Of a DNA stretch of 64,000 nt, positions 24,620-31,958 are shown one piece after another. Numbering within the stretch: the first letter of the stretch is position 1; every line of letters begins with the position of its first letter. The notes under the pieces are model-generated. The model saw nothing but the letters and a program-made list of their open reading frames with translations. It was not told the origin of the DNA and did no database searches. This DNA is from an uncultured Eubacteriales bacterium (GTDB lineage: Bacteria > Bacillota > Clostridia > Oscillospirales > CAG-272): NCBI GenBank assembly GCA_934373635.1, contig CAKROZ010000008.1, positions 1-64,000 of the forward strand, in the 5' to 3' direction. A program made the translations under genes and the position numbers.

Positions 24620-24856
24620 ATGAGCAACTATGTTCTTCAATGCACAGTGTGCGGGTTGAAATTCGATATAATGAAAGATGAAGTCTGTCCCTACTGTGGT
24701 ATGCGAGAAAATCACAAAATCAAAGAAGAAATGCACCGTTTTTATGAGATCAGTCGTGACAAAAGGACGCCGGATGATATTCGCGAATTTGCGGAACGAA
24801 AGATGATTTTGCTTGCAACGCTTTGGAAAAAGCCGAAAGGCATAGAGGAGGTATGA
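24620..24856 (+). CDS. Chimeric Cys-rich immunity-like protein B3
   Basis: A 78-residue protein. The first 26 residues (with LQCTVCGLKFDIMKDEVCPY) are nearly identical in DNA to gene B1, but after CPYC the sequence switches to an unrelated helical domain (EEMHRFYEISRDKRTPDDIR). It looks like a recombination product that joined an immunity N-terminus to another small protein. Confidence 0.55.
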   Translation: MSNYVLQCTVCGLKFDIMKDEVCPYCGMRENHKIKEEMHRFYEISRDKRTPDDIREFAERKMILLATLWKKPKGIEEV

Positions 24857-24996
24857 TGATGAGCAATTATCAATGGACGGAGATCGACTACAAACTCAAA
24901 GAAATCGACCCGGGCTATGTACCGATCGAAGAGCGCTCCAAAGAAGAACAGGAGGAGGCATACGATCGCACTTTTGACTGGGACGACGATGATTGA
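24853..24996 (+). CDS. Small acidic protein
   Basis: A short frame starting ATGATGATG (first ATG at 24853 overlapping the previous stop; 45-47 residues). It ends in a very acidic tail, DRTFDWDDDD. Acidic small proteins can be immunity or DNA-mimic proteins, but nothing proves it here. GAGGAGG precedes it. Confidence 0.5.
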   Translation: MMMSNYQWTEIDYKLKEIDPGYVPIEERSKEEQEEAYDRTFDWDDDD

Positions 24997-25014
24997 GGAA
25001 TTCGTCGATTTTTT
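24984..25014 (+). terminator. Possible terminator of cassette B
   Basis: CGACGA and TCGTCG arms run into ATTTTTTC. The stem is only 6 bp and overlaps the end of the acidic gene. Confidence 0.4.
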
Positions 25015-25023
25015 CAAATTCAC

Positions 25024-25052
25024 TTGACTTCACGCGTAAAATGAGATATAAT
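25024..25052 (+). promoter_or_regulatory. Promoter of the HD-hydrolase cassette
   Basis: TTGACT, 17 bases, TATAAT. Unlike the tagged effector promoters it leaves a normal leader containing GAGGTG before the ATG at 25076. Confidence 0.85.
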
Positions 25053-25075
25053 AATAGCGTGAGGTGATGATTTCG

Positions 25076-25510
25076 ATGAACAACATTCAGAAGGCATTGA
25101 ACATTGCGATCAAAGCGCACAAAGGCGCCGTCGACAAGGGCGGGAACGACTATATTTTTCACCCCGTGACGGTTGCGCTTTTCTGTCAGTCCGACGACGA
25201 AAAGACGGTTGCGCTTCTTCATGATGTGGTGGAAGATACATCGATCACACTCGATGATCTTCGCCGTGAAGGATTTCCCGAGCATATCGTCGCCGCGGTG
25301 GACGCCGTGACAAGGCGAAACGACGAAAAGGGGCAGAACGGCAGAGCCGTCTACCTGAAACGGGTAAAAGCAAACTCGCTTGCACGCAAGGTAAAACTTG
25401 CCGATCTGCAGCACAATAGCGATCTGACCCGCATTCCTCACCCGGCAGAGAAGGACTTTGGAAGGGTGAAGGAATATGCGAAAGAAATTGAGTTTTTGAA
25501 GAGCGTCTAA
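25076..25510 (+). CDS. Small HD-domain (p)ppGpp hydrolase-like protein
   Basis: A 144-residue single-domain protein matching the hydrolase half of RelA/SpoT: H29 in FHP, H49-D50 and E53-D54 in LLHDVVEDT, and the D-N/S-x-x-S/T region KLADLQHNSDLTR. Small alarmone hydrolases of this kind remove the pyrophosphate from (p)ppGpp, and phage or TA-linked members neutralise alarmone-making toxins. It has its own promoter and terminator within the effector array. I start at 25076 (GAGGTG 9 bases upstream) rather than the earlier ATG or GTG. Confidence 0.8.
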   Translation: MNNIQKALNIAIKAHKGAVDKGGNDYIFHPVTVALFCQSDDEKTVALLHDVVEDTSITLDDLRREGFPEHIVAAVDAVTRRNDEKGQNGRAVYLKRVKANSLARKVKLADLQHNSDLTRIPHPAEKDFGRVKEYAKEIEFLKSV

Positions 25511-25531
25511 AGATATAACAACCGAACACAT

Positions 25532-25560
25532 AAGGGAACCGTTCCGGCGGCTCCCTTTTT
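25532..25560 (+). terminator. Terminator of the HD cassette
   Basis: AAGGGAACCG and CGGCTCCCTT arms followed by TTT. The next effector promoter starts 28 bases on. Confidence 0.85.
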
Positions 25561-25587
25561 CTATGCCCAAATATCGGCAGGTTTTCC

Positions 25588-25616
25588 TTGACATTGAAAA
25601 GAAAGGAGTGTATAAT
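25588..25616 (+). promoter_or_regulatory. Effector cassette C promoter (leaderless geometry)
   Basis: TTGACA, 17 bases, TATAAT, then AAAA and a TTG start at 25621; AAAGGAG lies inside the spacer. Confidence 0.85.
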
Positions 25617-25620
25617 AAAA

Positions 25621-26364
25621 TTGAAAGCATGGCATGAACAAGACCACCCGAGGGATGCAGACGGTAAATTCACTGATAAAGGCGCATGGGTGCCGAAGAA
25701 GGTCGAATATCGGCAGAATACCCCCTACGAGAAAATTCTCGCGGACGATCGGGCGAGAGAAGCAGAGAGCGCGAAAGCGCCAATGTCAGCACCGTTCTTT
25801 TCCCACATGAAGAGCGGGAAAGACTTCCGAGGGAAGTTGCTCGCGGCAAAGGAGCAGATCGACGAAAGAGCGCGTTGGCGCGTGTCGAGCGATTACACCG
25901 AGTCGGATTATGAGGCGGAAGGAGTAAAGCTCTACGCGTCGGGCGATTCCGTGTATGCGCTGAAGCCGCACGGGAAAGGATATGACATTGTGAGTGTGTG
26001 CGCCGTGCGTGGCAAGGGCGCAAAAGGACGTGAGATCCTTGCGGACGCGGTCGCCAAAGGCGGCGATCGTTTGGACGCTTTTGGCGCTGACTTATTTAAT
26101 TTTTATACCCGCAACGGCTTTGCTCCTGTGAGTTGGACGCCGTTCAATGCGGAATACGCGCCCGAAGACTGGAAGAGTGCGAAGACACATGGCTTTGATG
26201 TACAGGAAGAACCCGTTATCTTTTATAAGTATACGGGCAAAAGCACGCCATATACAGAGCGCACCTACGAGGAATTTTTACAGACGGTAAAGCCCGATGA
26301 AGGCGCGGACGGTTACGATAACGCTATGAGAAAGAGAGATGAAGAACTTGATAACGCGAAATGA
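25621..26364 (+). CDS. Tagged effector C, GNAT-like (twin of A)
   Basis: A 247-residue protein. From about residue 25 on it is almost identical to effector A; its first 20 residues (WHEQDHPRDADGKFTDKG from residue 4) carry the same tag with different filler residues. The tag region has therefore diverged more than the effector body, or was exchanged. A TTG start is chosen from promoter geometry. The partner gene at 26339 is identical to that of A. Recent duplication or recombination between cassettes is implied. Confidence 0.68.
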   Translation: MKAWHEQDHPRDADGKFTDKGAWVPKKVEYRQNTPYEKILADDRAREAESAKAPMSAPFFSHMKSGKDFRGKLLAAKEQIDERARWRVSSDYTESDYEAEGVKLYASGDSVYALKPHGKGYDIVSVCAVRGKGAKGREILADAVAKGGDRLDAFGADLFNFYTRNGFAPVSWTPFNAEYAPEDWKSAKTHGFDVQEEPVIFYKYTGKSTPYTERTYEEFLQTVKPDEGADGYDNAMRKRDEELDNAK

Positions 26365-26558
26365 TCTGAACAACAAAAACAGCACATACGAAGAGTACAA
26401 GGCGGCGATTTACGGTATTCTTATGGACGAGTATTTTCCGGACGATAAAGAAGCCGTACAGAAAGCTATGGAATGCGAAGATAAATCGATCCGATACGGC
26501 TATGAACACGGATACGATGCCGCTGATAAGGCGTGGGGAATTTCTTTGCTTGTCGAAT
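25692..26558 (+). repeat. Direct repeat R1, copy 2
   Basis: Second copy of the 867-base effector/immunity block at 22527-23393. Confidence 0.9.
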
Positions 26559-26560
26559 AG
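26339..26560 (+). CDS. Candidate immunity protein C (copy of A)
   Basis: 73 residues, identical in sequence to the gene at 23174, overlapping the end of effector C in the same way. It is followed not by a terminator but by two further diverged family members, each behind a leftover effector tail. Confidence 0.6.
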   Translation: MKNLITRNDLNNKNSTYEEYKAAIYGILMDEYFPDDKEAVQKAMECEDKSIRYGYEHGYDAADKAWGISLLVE

Positions 26561-26570
26561 TGCGAGCGAT

Positions 26571-26633
26571 ACCGAAGGCGCGGACGGCTACGATAACGCT
26601 ATGAGAAAGAGAGATAAAGAACTTGATGGATAA
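26571..26633 (+). pseudogene. Effector-tail remnant 1
   Basis: Twenty codons reading EGADGYDNAMRKRDKELDG (plus a leading T) and a stop. They match the C-terminal tail of effectors A and C (EGADGYDNAMRKRDEELDN). The rest of that effector is missing; only its tail and immunity gene remain. Confidence 0.7.
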
Positions 26634-26838
26634 TCATAGACTCACGAACAAAAACAGCACCTACGAGGAATTTGAGGCGGCGGTCTATCAAATTTTGTGC
26701 GATGATTTTCCCGGAGAAGAAGAGGCGGTAAAAAAAGCGATGGATTCTGTAAAAGAAGACGGAAAGCATATTTGGCAATACGCCAATGGATCGTCGGCTG
26801 GCGATACTGCGTGGGGGATCGGGCTTCTTGTCGAATAG
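26626..26838 (+). CDS. Orphan immunity paralogue 1
   Basis: A 70-residue member of the NKNSTYEE family (RLTNKNSTYEEFEAAVYQIL ... AWGIGLLVE), strongly diverged from 23174 in the middle. It overlaps a leftover effector tail exactly as the intact pairs overlap, so it once partnered a deleted GNAT-type effector. Confidence 0.6.
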   Translation: MDNHRLTNKNSTYEEFEAAVYQILCDDFPGEEEAVKKAMDSVKEDGKHIWQYANGSSAGDTAWGIGLLVE

Positions 26839-26848
26839 TGCGAGCGAT

Positions 26849-26911
26849 ACCGAAGGCGCGGACGGCTACGATAACGCTATGAGAAAGAGAGATAAAGAAC
26901 TTGATGGATAA
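26849..26911 (+). pseudogene. Effector-tail remnant 2
   Basis: A second copy of the 63-base tail, identical in coding to remnant 1. It shows that orphan immunity units were added in tandem. Confidence 0.7.
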
Positions 26912-27110
26912 TCATAGACTCACGAACAAAAACAGCACATACGCCGAATTTGAGGCGGCTATTTACTTGATTCTGCGCGAAGAATTTCCGGACAAAGAAG
27001 AAGAAATTCAGAGAGAATTGCACGATACCCGAGAAATGACAAAAAAGCATTATGAAAAAGGGTACTCTTCGGGCGATGAGGCGTGGGGGATTTCTTTGAA
27101 TATCGAATAA
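26904..27110 (+). CDS. Orphan immunity paralogue 2
   Basis: A 68-residue third form of the family (RLTNKNSTYAEFEAAIYLIL ... AWGISLNIE). Start region and end are conserved while the centre differs, the pattern expected if the centre sets specificity for different effector variants. Confidence 0.6.
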   Translation: MDNHRLTNKNSTYAEFEAAIYLILREEFPDKEEEIQRELHDTREMTKKHYEKGYSSGDEAWGISLNIE

Positions 27111-27131
27111 TCAACGAACAATTTAACACAT

Positions 27132-27159
27132 AAGGGAACCGTTTCGACGGCTCCTTTTT
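27132..27159 (+). terminator. Cassette C terminator
   Basis: AAGGGAACCG and CGGCTCCTTTTT arms; same hairpin type as the other cassettes. Confidence 0.8.
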
Positions 27160-27187
27160 GTTATGCTCGAATATCGATAATTTTTCC

Positions 27188-27216
27188 TTGACATCGAAAA
27201 GAAAGGAGCGTATAAT
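27188..27216 (+). promoter_or_regulatory. Effector cassette D promoter (leaderless geometry)
   Basis: TTGACA, 17 bases, TATAAT, AGAG, TTG at 27221; identical to the cassette B promoter. Confidence 0.85.
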
Positions 27217-27220
27217 AGAG

Positions 27221-27775
27221 TTGCAAACATGGAATGAGAGCGACCACCCGCGGGACAATGACGGCAAGTTTACCGAGAAAGGCGCAGGTGCGTCCTCTGC
27301 GGCGGACGAACCGATTGACCCGCGGAAGATCGTCTACCGACAGAATACACCCTATTGGCAGATCCTCGAAGACGACCGAAAGAGGGAAGAGGAAGCGGAG
27401 CGGAGAAAGAACGCCGCAAGGCTTCCGCTCGACTTCTTTTCGAAGGAGAACCGCAAGAAGCTGACGCGGGAGGATATTCCGTCGGAAGTTTACGGATTTG
27501 CAAACGATAGGCTGACGACGGCGCACCATCAAGACCACGCGCGGGAGATGGGATACAAAGACCCGAAGCAATACGAGAAAGGCGCGATTGAATTTTGGAG
27601 GCATGGTGCGGGGGTGATTTATGCGTCGAGTTTAAGAAATCGCATATATAAATATGACGTGAAAAAGGGCATTTTTTTGAGCATTGGGGTCGATGGTAAT
27701 ATACGGACATTTATGATTTATTCAAAGCGTGACTTTGAAAGAAAGGTGGTACAGGAACATTTATGTATATTATAA
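27221..27775 (+). CDS. Tagged effector D, variant of B
   Basis: A 184-residue protein identical or nearly so to effector B through about residue 130 (tag, YRQNTPY block, H-A-R-E-M-G-Y-K-D-P helix), then different: GVIYASSLRNRIYKYDVKKG ... GNIRTFMIYSKRDFERK. The G-x-I-x-T-F motif is kept while surrounding residues change, as in toxin variants with altered immunity recognition. The immunity gene overlaps by 13 bases. Confidence 0.6.
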   Translation: MQTWNESDHPRDNDGKFTEKGAGASSAADEPIDPRKIVYRQNTPYWQILEDDRKREEEAERRKNAARLPLDFFSKENRKKLTREDIPSEVYGFANDRLTTAHHQDHAREMGYKDPKQYEKGAIEFWRHGAGVIYASSLRNRIYKYDVKKGIFLSIGVDGNIRTFMIYSKRDFERKVVQEHLCIL

Positions 27776-28014
27776 GATGCACAGTGTGCGGTCAAGTTTT
27801 TGACGCAGATGATAAAGACGACGAGTGCCCTTATTGTCACTGGCTCAACACTTTTGATTGCGAAAGCGAAAACGAGCACAACAGTGCGAACGGAATGACG
27901 CAAAAAACCGCTCGTGAGCGTTATAAACACGGACTTGACATTTGGGGTAATCCGTTGCCGAAAGTCCGCCCGAAGAATGAAGAGGGAACGCCCGCGAACG
28001 AAGGCAACTCGTAA
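27763..28014 (+). CDS. Cys-rich candidate immunity protein D
   Basis: An 83-residue paralogue of B1 and B2 (RCTVCGQVFDADDKDDECPY, NGMTQKTARERYKHGLDIWG, NPLPKVRPK). It overlaps the effector D stop by 13 bases, where B1 overlaps effector B by 4. The shared family at the end of B, D and F cassettes links these Cys-rich proteins to the effectors. Confidence 0.6.
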   Translation: MYIIRCTVCGQVFDADDKDDECPYCHWLNTFDCESENEHNSANGMTQKTARERYKHGLDIWGNPLPKVRPKNEEGTPANEGNS

Positions 28015-28037
28015 ACTCGTAAAAAAATAGAACGCAT

Positions 28038-28067
28038 AAAGGGAACCGTTCAGGCGGCTCCCTTTTT
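28038..28067 (+). terminator. Cassette D terminator
   Basis: AAAGGGAACCG and CGGCTCCCTTTTT arms; end of the first effector array. Confidence 0.85.
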
Positions 28068-28345
28068 CTATGCTCTCATGAAATGGGCGAGAGGGCGAGG
28101 AAGGGGGCGGCGAGTAAATATGTTAAAGCAGAGCAACAGCAAAGCTATAGCACCTCTTCGCGCGAAAGACAAAAGACTATAGACAATCGATAGTGGCGCT
28201 ACCACTGGTAATACCACTGGTGCTACCACTGGTATTACCCTAGATAAGAATAGAATAGATAAGAATAGAATAGACAATATTTCTTCCCCCTATCATCCCC
28301 CCTCAAAGGGGGAAAAGAGCACGCAAACCGAAAGGAGGTGCCGAA
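28068..28345. other. Repeat-bearing region before terS
   Basis: About 280 bases without a gene. It holds three ACCACTGGT palindromes at 12-base intervals (28201, 28213, 28225), then two copies of GATAAGAATAGAATA. The place, directly before the small terminase gene, fits a packaging (pac/cos) site or late-promoter operators. Confidence 0.5.
28201..28233. repeat. Three ACCACTGGT palindromes, 12-base period
   Basis: Perfect 9-base palindromes at 28201-28209, 28213-28221 and 28225-28233, each within TACCACTGGT. Phased repeats next to terS suggest binding of the small terminase or a late regulator. Confidence 0.65.
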
Positions 28346-28765
28346 GTGGCGAAAATATCGGTAAGACAAAAGAAAAAGATCGTTGCGGAATATGCCGCGG
28401 GAAGCACCTTCTCGGCGCTTGCGAAGAAGTACGGCGTCTCTCGGGCGACGGTCACGAAACTGTGCAAAAACGATACAGAATTTGCGCAAAAGATAGCAGA
28501 TGTAAAAAACGAGAGCGAGATCTCCATGCTTGAATGGGTCATCAGCCGCGCAAAAACCGCGCAGGAGATCGTCGAGAATATCCTTGCGACCTTCACCCCC
28601 GACGAGATCAAAAAGATGTCGGGGCGCGACCGCGCGGGGCTTTTGAAGATCCTGATCGAGCAATTCACACCGAAGGAACCCGTTGACAAGAGCTTTGATG
28701 TCCTCGGGGAACTGTGCGAGAAGATCGACGCGGCGGCAAAGGAGGGCGGAAAGGGTGGGAAATAG
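28346..28765 (+). CDS. terS: Terminase small subunit
   Basis: A 139-residue protein with an N-terminal HTH (RQKKKIVAEYAAGSTFSALA then KKYGVSRATVTKL) and a C-terminal helical oligomerisation region, the usual TerS layout. It recognises the packaging site and brings DNA to TerL. It follows AAAGGAGG and overlaps terL by 11 bases. Confidence 0.8.
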   Translation: MAKISVRQKKKIVAEYAAGSTFSALAKKYGVSRATVTKLCKNDTEFAQKIADVKNESEISMLEWVISRAKTAQEIVENILATFTPDEIKKMSGRDRAGLLKILIEQFTPKEPVDKSFDVLGELCEKIDAAAKEGGKGGK

Positions 28766-30086
28766 CCTCTTTACCGACAAACAGCAAAAGGTCATTCGCT
28801 ACGCGACGCACCGATGGAATATTCTCTCGGGCGCAACGCGAAGCGGCAAGACGCATGTCTCCTATTTTCTGATCCCGAAGAGAATCCGCGAGCATTGGGA
28901 GCATAACATTCTCTTTTGCGGCAAGACGCTCTCCACCCTCGACCGAAATGTCTTCGATCCCATGCGGGGGATCTTCGGCGCGGCGCATATCGGGCCGATC
29001 CGCACGGACGCCTCGGGCAATCGGAAGATCACCCTTTTCGGCAAGTCCTGCTACTGCGTCGGCGCGAACGACGAGCGGGCGATCACGAAAATACAGGGGC
29101 TCGGGCTCGGGTATGCCTATTGTGACGAGCTGACGACCTATCCCGAGAACTTCTTCGCCATGCTGAAATCCCGTCTCGATCTCGCGAACAGTAAGTGCGA
29201 CGCGACCTGCAACCCCGAGTCCCCCTCGCACTTTGTCAAAAAGCATATCGACAACAAACTGCTCGACTGCTACAACGAGCACTTCACGATCTACGACAAT
29301 ACCTTTCTGCCCGAGGAATTCATCAAGAACCTCGAGAACGAATACCGCGGGACGATCTATTTTGACCGATGGATTCTCGGCAACTGGGTGAAGACGGAAG
29401 GGCTCGTCTATCCGCTCTTCCGACGAGAGAGGCACTTTCTCACCCCCGCGCAGTATACCGCGCTCTACGGGCGGCACGCGGCGCGCTATGTGATATGGGG
29501 TGGGGACGGAGCAACGACGAACGACGCGACCACCCTACAGCCCCTCGCCGTCCTCGAGAACGGGCAGGCGGTGCGCCTCGAACCCTTCTATCACGATCCG
29601 AAGGTCAACGGGCAGCTCTCGAACGCGCAGCTCGTTCCCTATATCGCACGGTATCTCTCCGATCTCGAGGAGAAATACCGTTTTTCTATGTCGGGAGTGG
29701 AACACATGATGCCGATCGACTGTGCGGCGAGCGATCTCGTCCTGACGCTTGCGATGCACTTTCCCGATTACCATGTGCAAAAGTACACGAAGAAGGACAT
29801 TTTGCAGACCTCCGATGTTGTCAACAACGCGCTCGGACGGAACGCGATCGTCATTCTGAATTACGGCGGGTATTTCAATTATATCGCGGGGCATTTCGTC
29901 GCGGGGGAGGATCAGCTCGTCACCGACCTTGAAAACATGGTATGGGACAAGGACAATAAAGGGTATGACGACACGGTGCCGAACGACTGCGCCGACGCGT
30001 TTCGATATGCGGTGAATTGCTATTATATGAACCCCCTGAACCTTTGGGAAACGCCCGACCCCGCAGAGTACTATAAAGGAGATTAG
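28755..30086 (+). CDS. terL: Terminase large subunit
   Basis: A 443-residue packaging ATPase-nuclease. Walker A is GATRSGKT (about 26-33), the Walker B-like acidic motif is in YAYCDELTT, and the RNase H-like nuclease begins at IWGGDGATTNDATT with further acidic residues in DTVPNDCADAFRYAV. I start at the GTG at 28755, following GGAGGGCGGAAAGG, inside the terS end. The protein pumps DNA into the procapsid through the portal. The length is normal. Confidence 0.93.
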   Translation: MGNSLFTDKQQKVIRYATHRWNILSGATRSGKTHVSYFLIPKRIREHWEHNILFCGKTLSTLDRNVFDPMRGIFGAAHIGPIRTDASGNRKITLFGKSCYCVGANDERAITKIQGLGLGYAYCDELTTYPENFFAMLKSRLDLANSKCDATCNPESPSHFVKKHIDNKLLDCYNEHFTIYDNTFLPEEFIKNLENEYRGTIYFDRWILGNWVKTEGLVYPLFRRERHFLTPAQYTALYGRHAARYVIWGGDGATTNDATTLQPLAVLENGQAVRLEPFYHDPKVNGQLSNAQLVPYIARYLSDLEEKYRFSMSGVEHMMPIDCAASDLVLTLAMHFPDYHVQKYTKKDILQTSDVVNNALGRNAIVILNYGGYFNYIAGHFVAGEDQLVTDLENMVWDKDNKGYDDTVPNDCADAFRYAVNCYYMNPLNLWETPDPAEYYKGD

Positions 30087-30242
30087 CGTGAAAGCAGAAG
30101 CCCGATTGTGGGGTAACTTCTCGTGTTTCACGCACGAATTTTCCTCAAAACGGGAACCCGACCCGTTTTGGTTTCTTTGCGAAAACATCGGAAAATTCCT
30201 ATACCTTTACTTGCCGCCTGCGGCGGCGGAATGGAGATTTAC
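30087..30242. other. Structured gap between terL and portal
   Basis: About 155 bases with nested inverted repeats: CGTGAAA/TTTCACG, AAAACGGG/CCCGTTTT (about 30153-30175) and GGAAAATTCC-like arms. It is unusual between two packaging genes; it may attenuate transcription or be a scar of a lost gene. Confidence 0.45.
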
Positions 30243-31958
30243 ATGACAAATTACGAATACGCGAACGCGCGGGAAGGCATGGCGCCGTGGGTGAATTCCT
30301 CCGCGTTCAACGATCATTTCACCTATTCCTATATCAACCGATCCTCGTTTTATTCGATGGTATCGCCCGAGTATTATTCTTTCATGAACCGCTTCGTGAA
30401 AAATTGGCTGTGGTGGTATGACGGGTGGGTGCCCTATTTCCACAACGCGGAGATGGGAATCCCCTCGACGAAGATCGGCACCGCCCTCGTCAACCGTGCG
30501 GCAAAGAAGGTCGTCGGCGGGCGCGTCATGTTCAAGAACGCGGGACGGGAGGCAAAGGCGCAAGACCCGAACCGTGCGCTTTCCGCGATCTGCGCATGGA
30601 GCGAGACGGTCGGCTTTGAACGCACCGTAAAGGACGCCGTGAAGTATGCCGCCGCGGCGGGCACCTCCGCCGTCAAGCTGAATGTGGACGGCGCGGGGCT
30701 GTGGGCGGAGGCGCTTCGCTTCGATTCCTTCCTTCCCGTGATCGGCGCGCGAGGAGAGGTGCGGGAGATCAAATGCTTCCTCCGCTGCTTCACGAACCTC
30801 GGCGTCAGTGAACCGCGGGAGGGCGAGGCGTTCACTTCTTATTATGTCGTCGAATGGCGGCATTTCGCGGACTATACCACCGCGGACGGAAAGATCATCA
30901 GGAACGCGCCCGTCGTCGAGTACGCCGTCAAGACGCAGACGGGGAGCGTGACAAACGGGGAATTCCTCTCACAGAACATGCGGGAGCGGATTCCCTTTGC
31001 CGAGCTGCCGAAGAGTATGCGGCAGACCATCGGGCGGGCGTATGCGGGGATCTTATTCGATCGCCCGATCCTTCTCCCGTTCTCCGATCATCTCGGCGTG
31101 GAGATCGTGACATGGACGGAGGGGGTCAGTTGTCTGCCCGAGCTTCCCTTCGGGGAGAGCTTCCTCGCGAACATTCTCGCCGATCTCATGTCCTACGACT
31201 ACTACCACGCCGCCGCAAATACCGATATGTACCTCGGGCGGGGCAGAGTCCTTCTGCCGAAATACATGACGGCGAAGAACACGGGAGAATACAACAGCGG
31301 CGTCGAGCGGATGCTCTATGTCAAGTATGACACGAACGACCCCGACAGCAAGACGCCGACCTTCCTGCAACCCGAGCTTCGCGCGGGGGAGTGGACGGAG
31401 ATCCGCAACCGTCTGATACAGGACATCTCGGTCAATACGGGGCTGAACATCTCGACGATCGCCTCTTTCCTAAGCGACAGCACCGCGGCGAGAACCGCGC
31501 GCGAGGTGTCGACGGAAGAGAACGAAACGGCGGAATATGTCAACGACCGCCGCGCCATCGTGGAAAAGCCCCTGAACCGTATTCTGAAGATCGTGACGCG
31601 TTACCTCGGCTATACCGACGACGTTGTGATCCGATGGTCGAGCGCGGGGCTGACAAACCGCTACACCCTCGCCGAGATTCTTCAGATCGGACTGTCGGCG
31701 GGCTTTATCTCACGGAGAAAAGCGGTCGAAATGTTCAACTATGACGACGATATTCACCAGGTGGAAGAGGAGATCGGACGCATTGAGGCGGAGGCAAAGG
31801 AAGCCGAGCCCTCCCCCTTCGACTCTTTCCCCGGTATGGAGGGCATGAATGAAGAGAGCGACGAACAGAATGAGCAGGGAGGCGCTGACCCTGCGGGAGG
31901 CGCAGGAGAAGATCCGCCTCGCGGTGAGGGCGTCCCGCCTCTCGGGGAGACCGAGTGA
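30243..31958 (+). CDS. Portal protein
   Basis: A 571-residue SPP1-like portal. It has the long helical stem region (NSGVERMLYVKYDT then LRAGEWTEIRNRLIQDISVN), the SDSTAARTAREVSTEENETA segment and a ramp before an acidic, glycine-rich tail. It follows terL and precedes the minor capsid gene, which overlaps its last 110 bases. It forms the dodecamer at one capsid vertex. Start at 30243 after ATGGAGA; an ATG 12 bases upstream is possible. Confidence 0.85.
   Translation: MTNYEYANAREGMAPWVNSSAFNDHFTYSYINRSSFYSMVSPEYYSFMNRFVKNWLWWYDGWVPYFHNAEMGIPSTKIGTALVNRAAKKVVGGRVMFKNAGREAKAQDPNRALSAICAWSETVGFERTVKDAVKYAAAAGTSAVKLNVDGAGLWAEALRFDSFLPVIGARGEVREIKCFLRCFTNLGVSEPREGEAFTSYYVVEWRHFADYTTADGKIIRNAPVVEYAVKTQTGSVTNGEFLSQNMRERIPFAELPKSMRQTIGRAYAGILFDRPILLPFSDHLGVEIVTWTEGVSCLPELPFGESFLANILADLMSYDYYHAAANTDMYLGRGRVLLPKYMTAKNTGEYNSGVERMLYVKYDTNDPDSKTPTFLQPELRAGEWTEIRNRLIQDISVNTGLNISTIASFLSDSTAARTAREVSTEENETAEYVNDRRAIVEKPLNRILKIVTRYLGYTDDVVIRWSSAGLTNRYTLAEILQIGLSAGFISRRKAVEMFNYDDDIHQVEEEIGRIEAEAKEAEPSPFDSFPGMEGMNEESDEQNEQGGADPAGGAGEDPPRGEGVPPLGETE

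Larger units (their letters stand above)
27108..27600 (+). repeat. Direct repeat R2, copy 2
   Basis: Second copy of 23393-23885, covering the terminator, promoter and front of the tagged effector. Confidence 0.85.
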
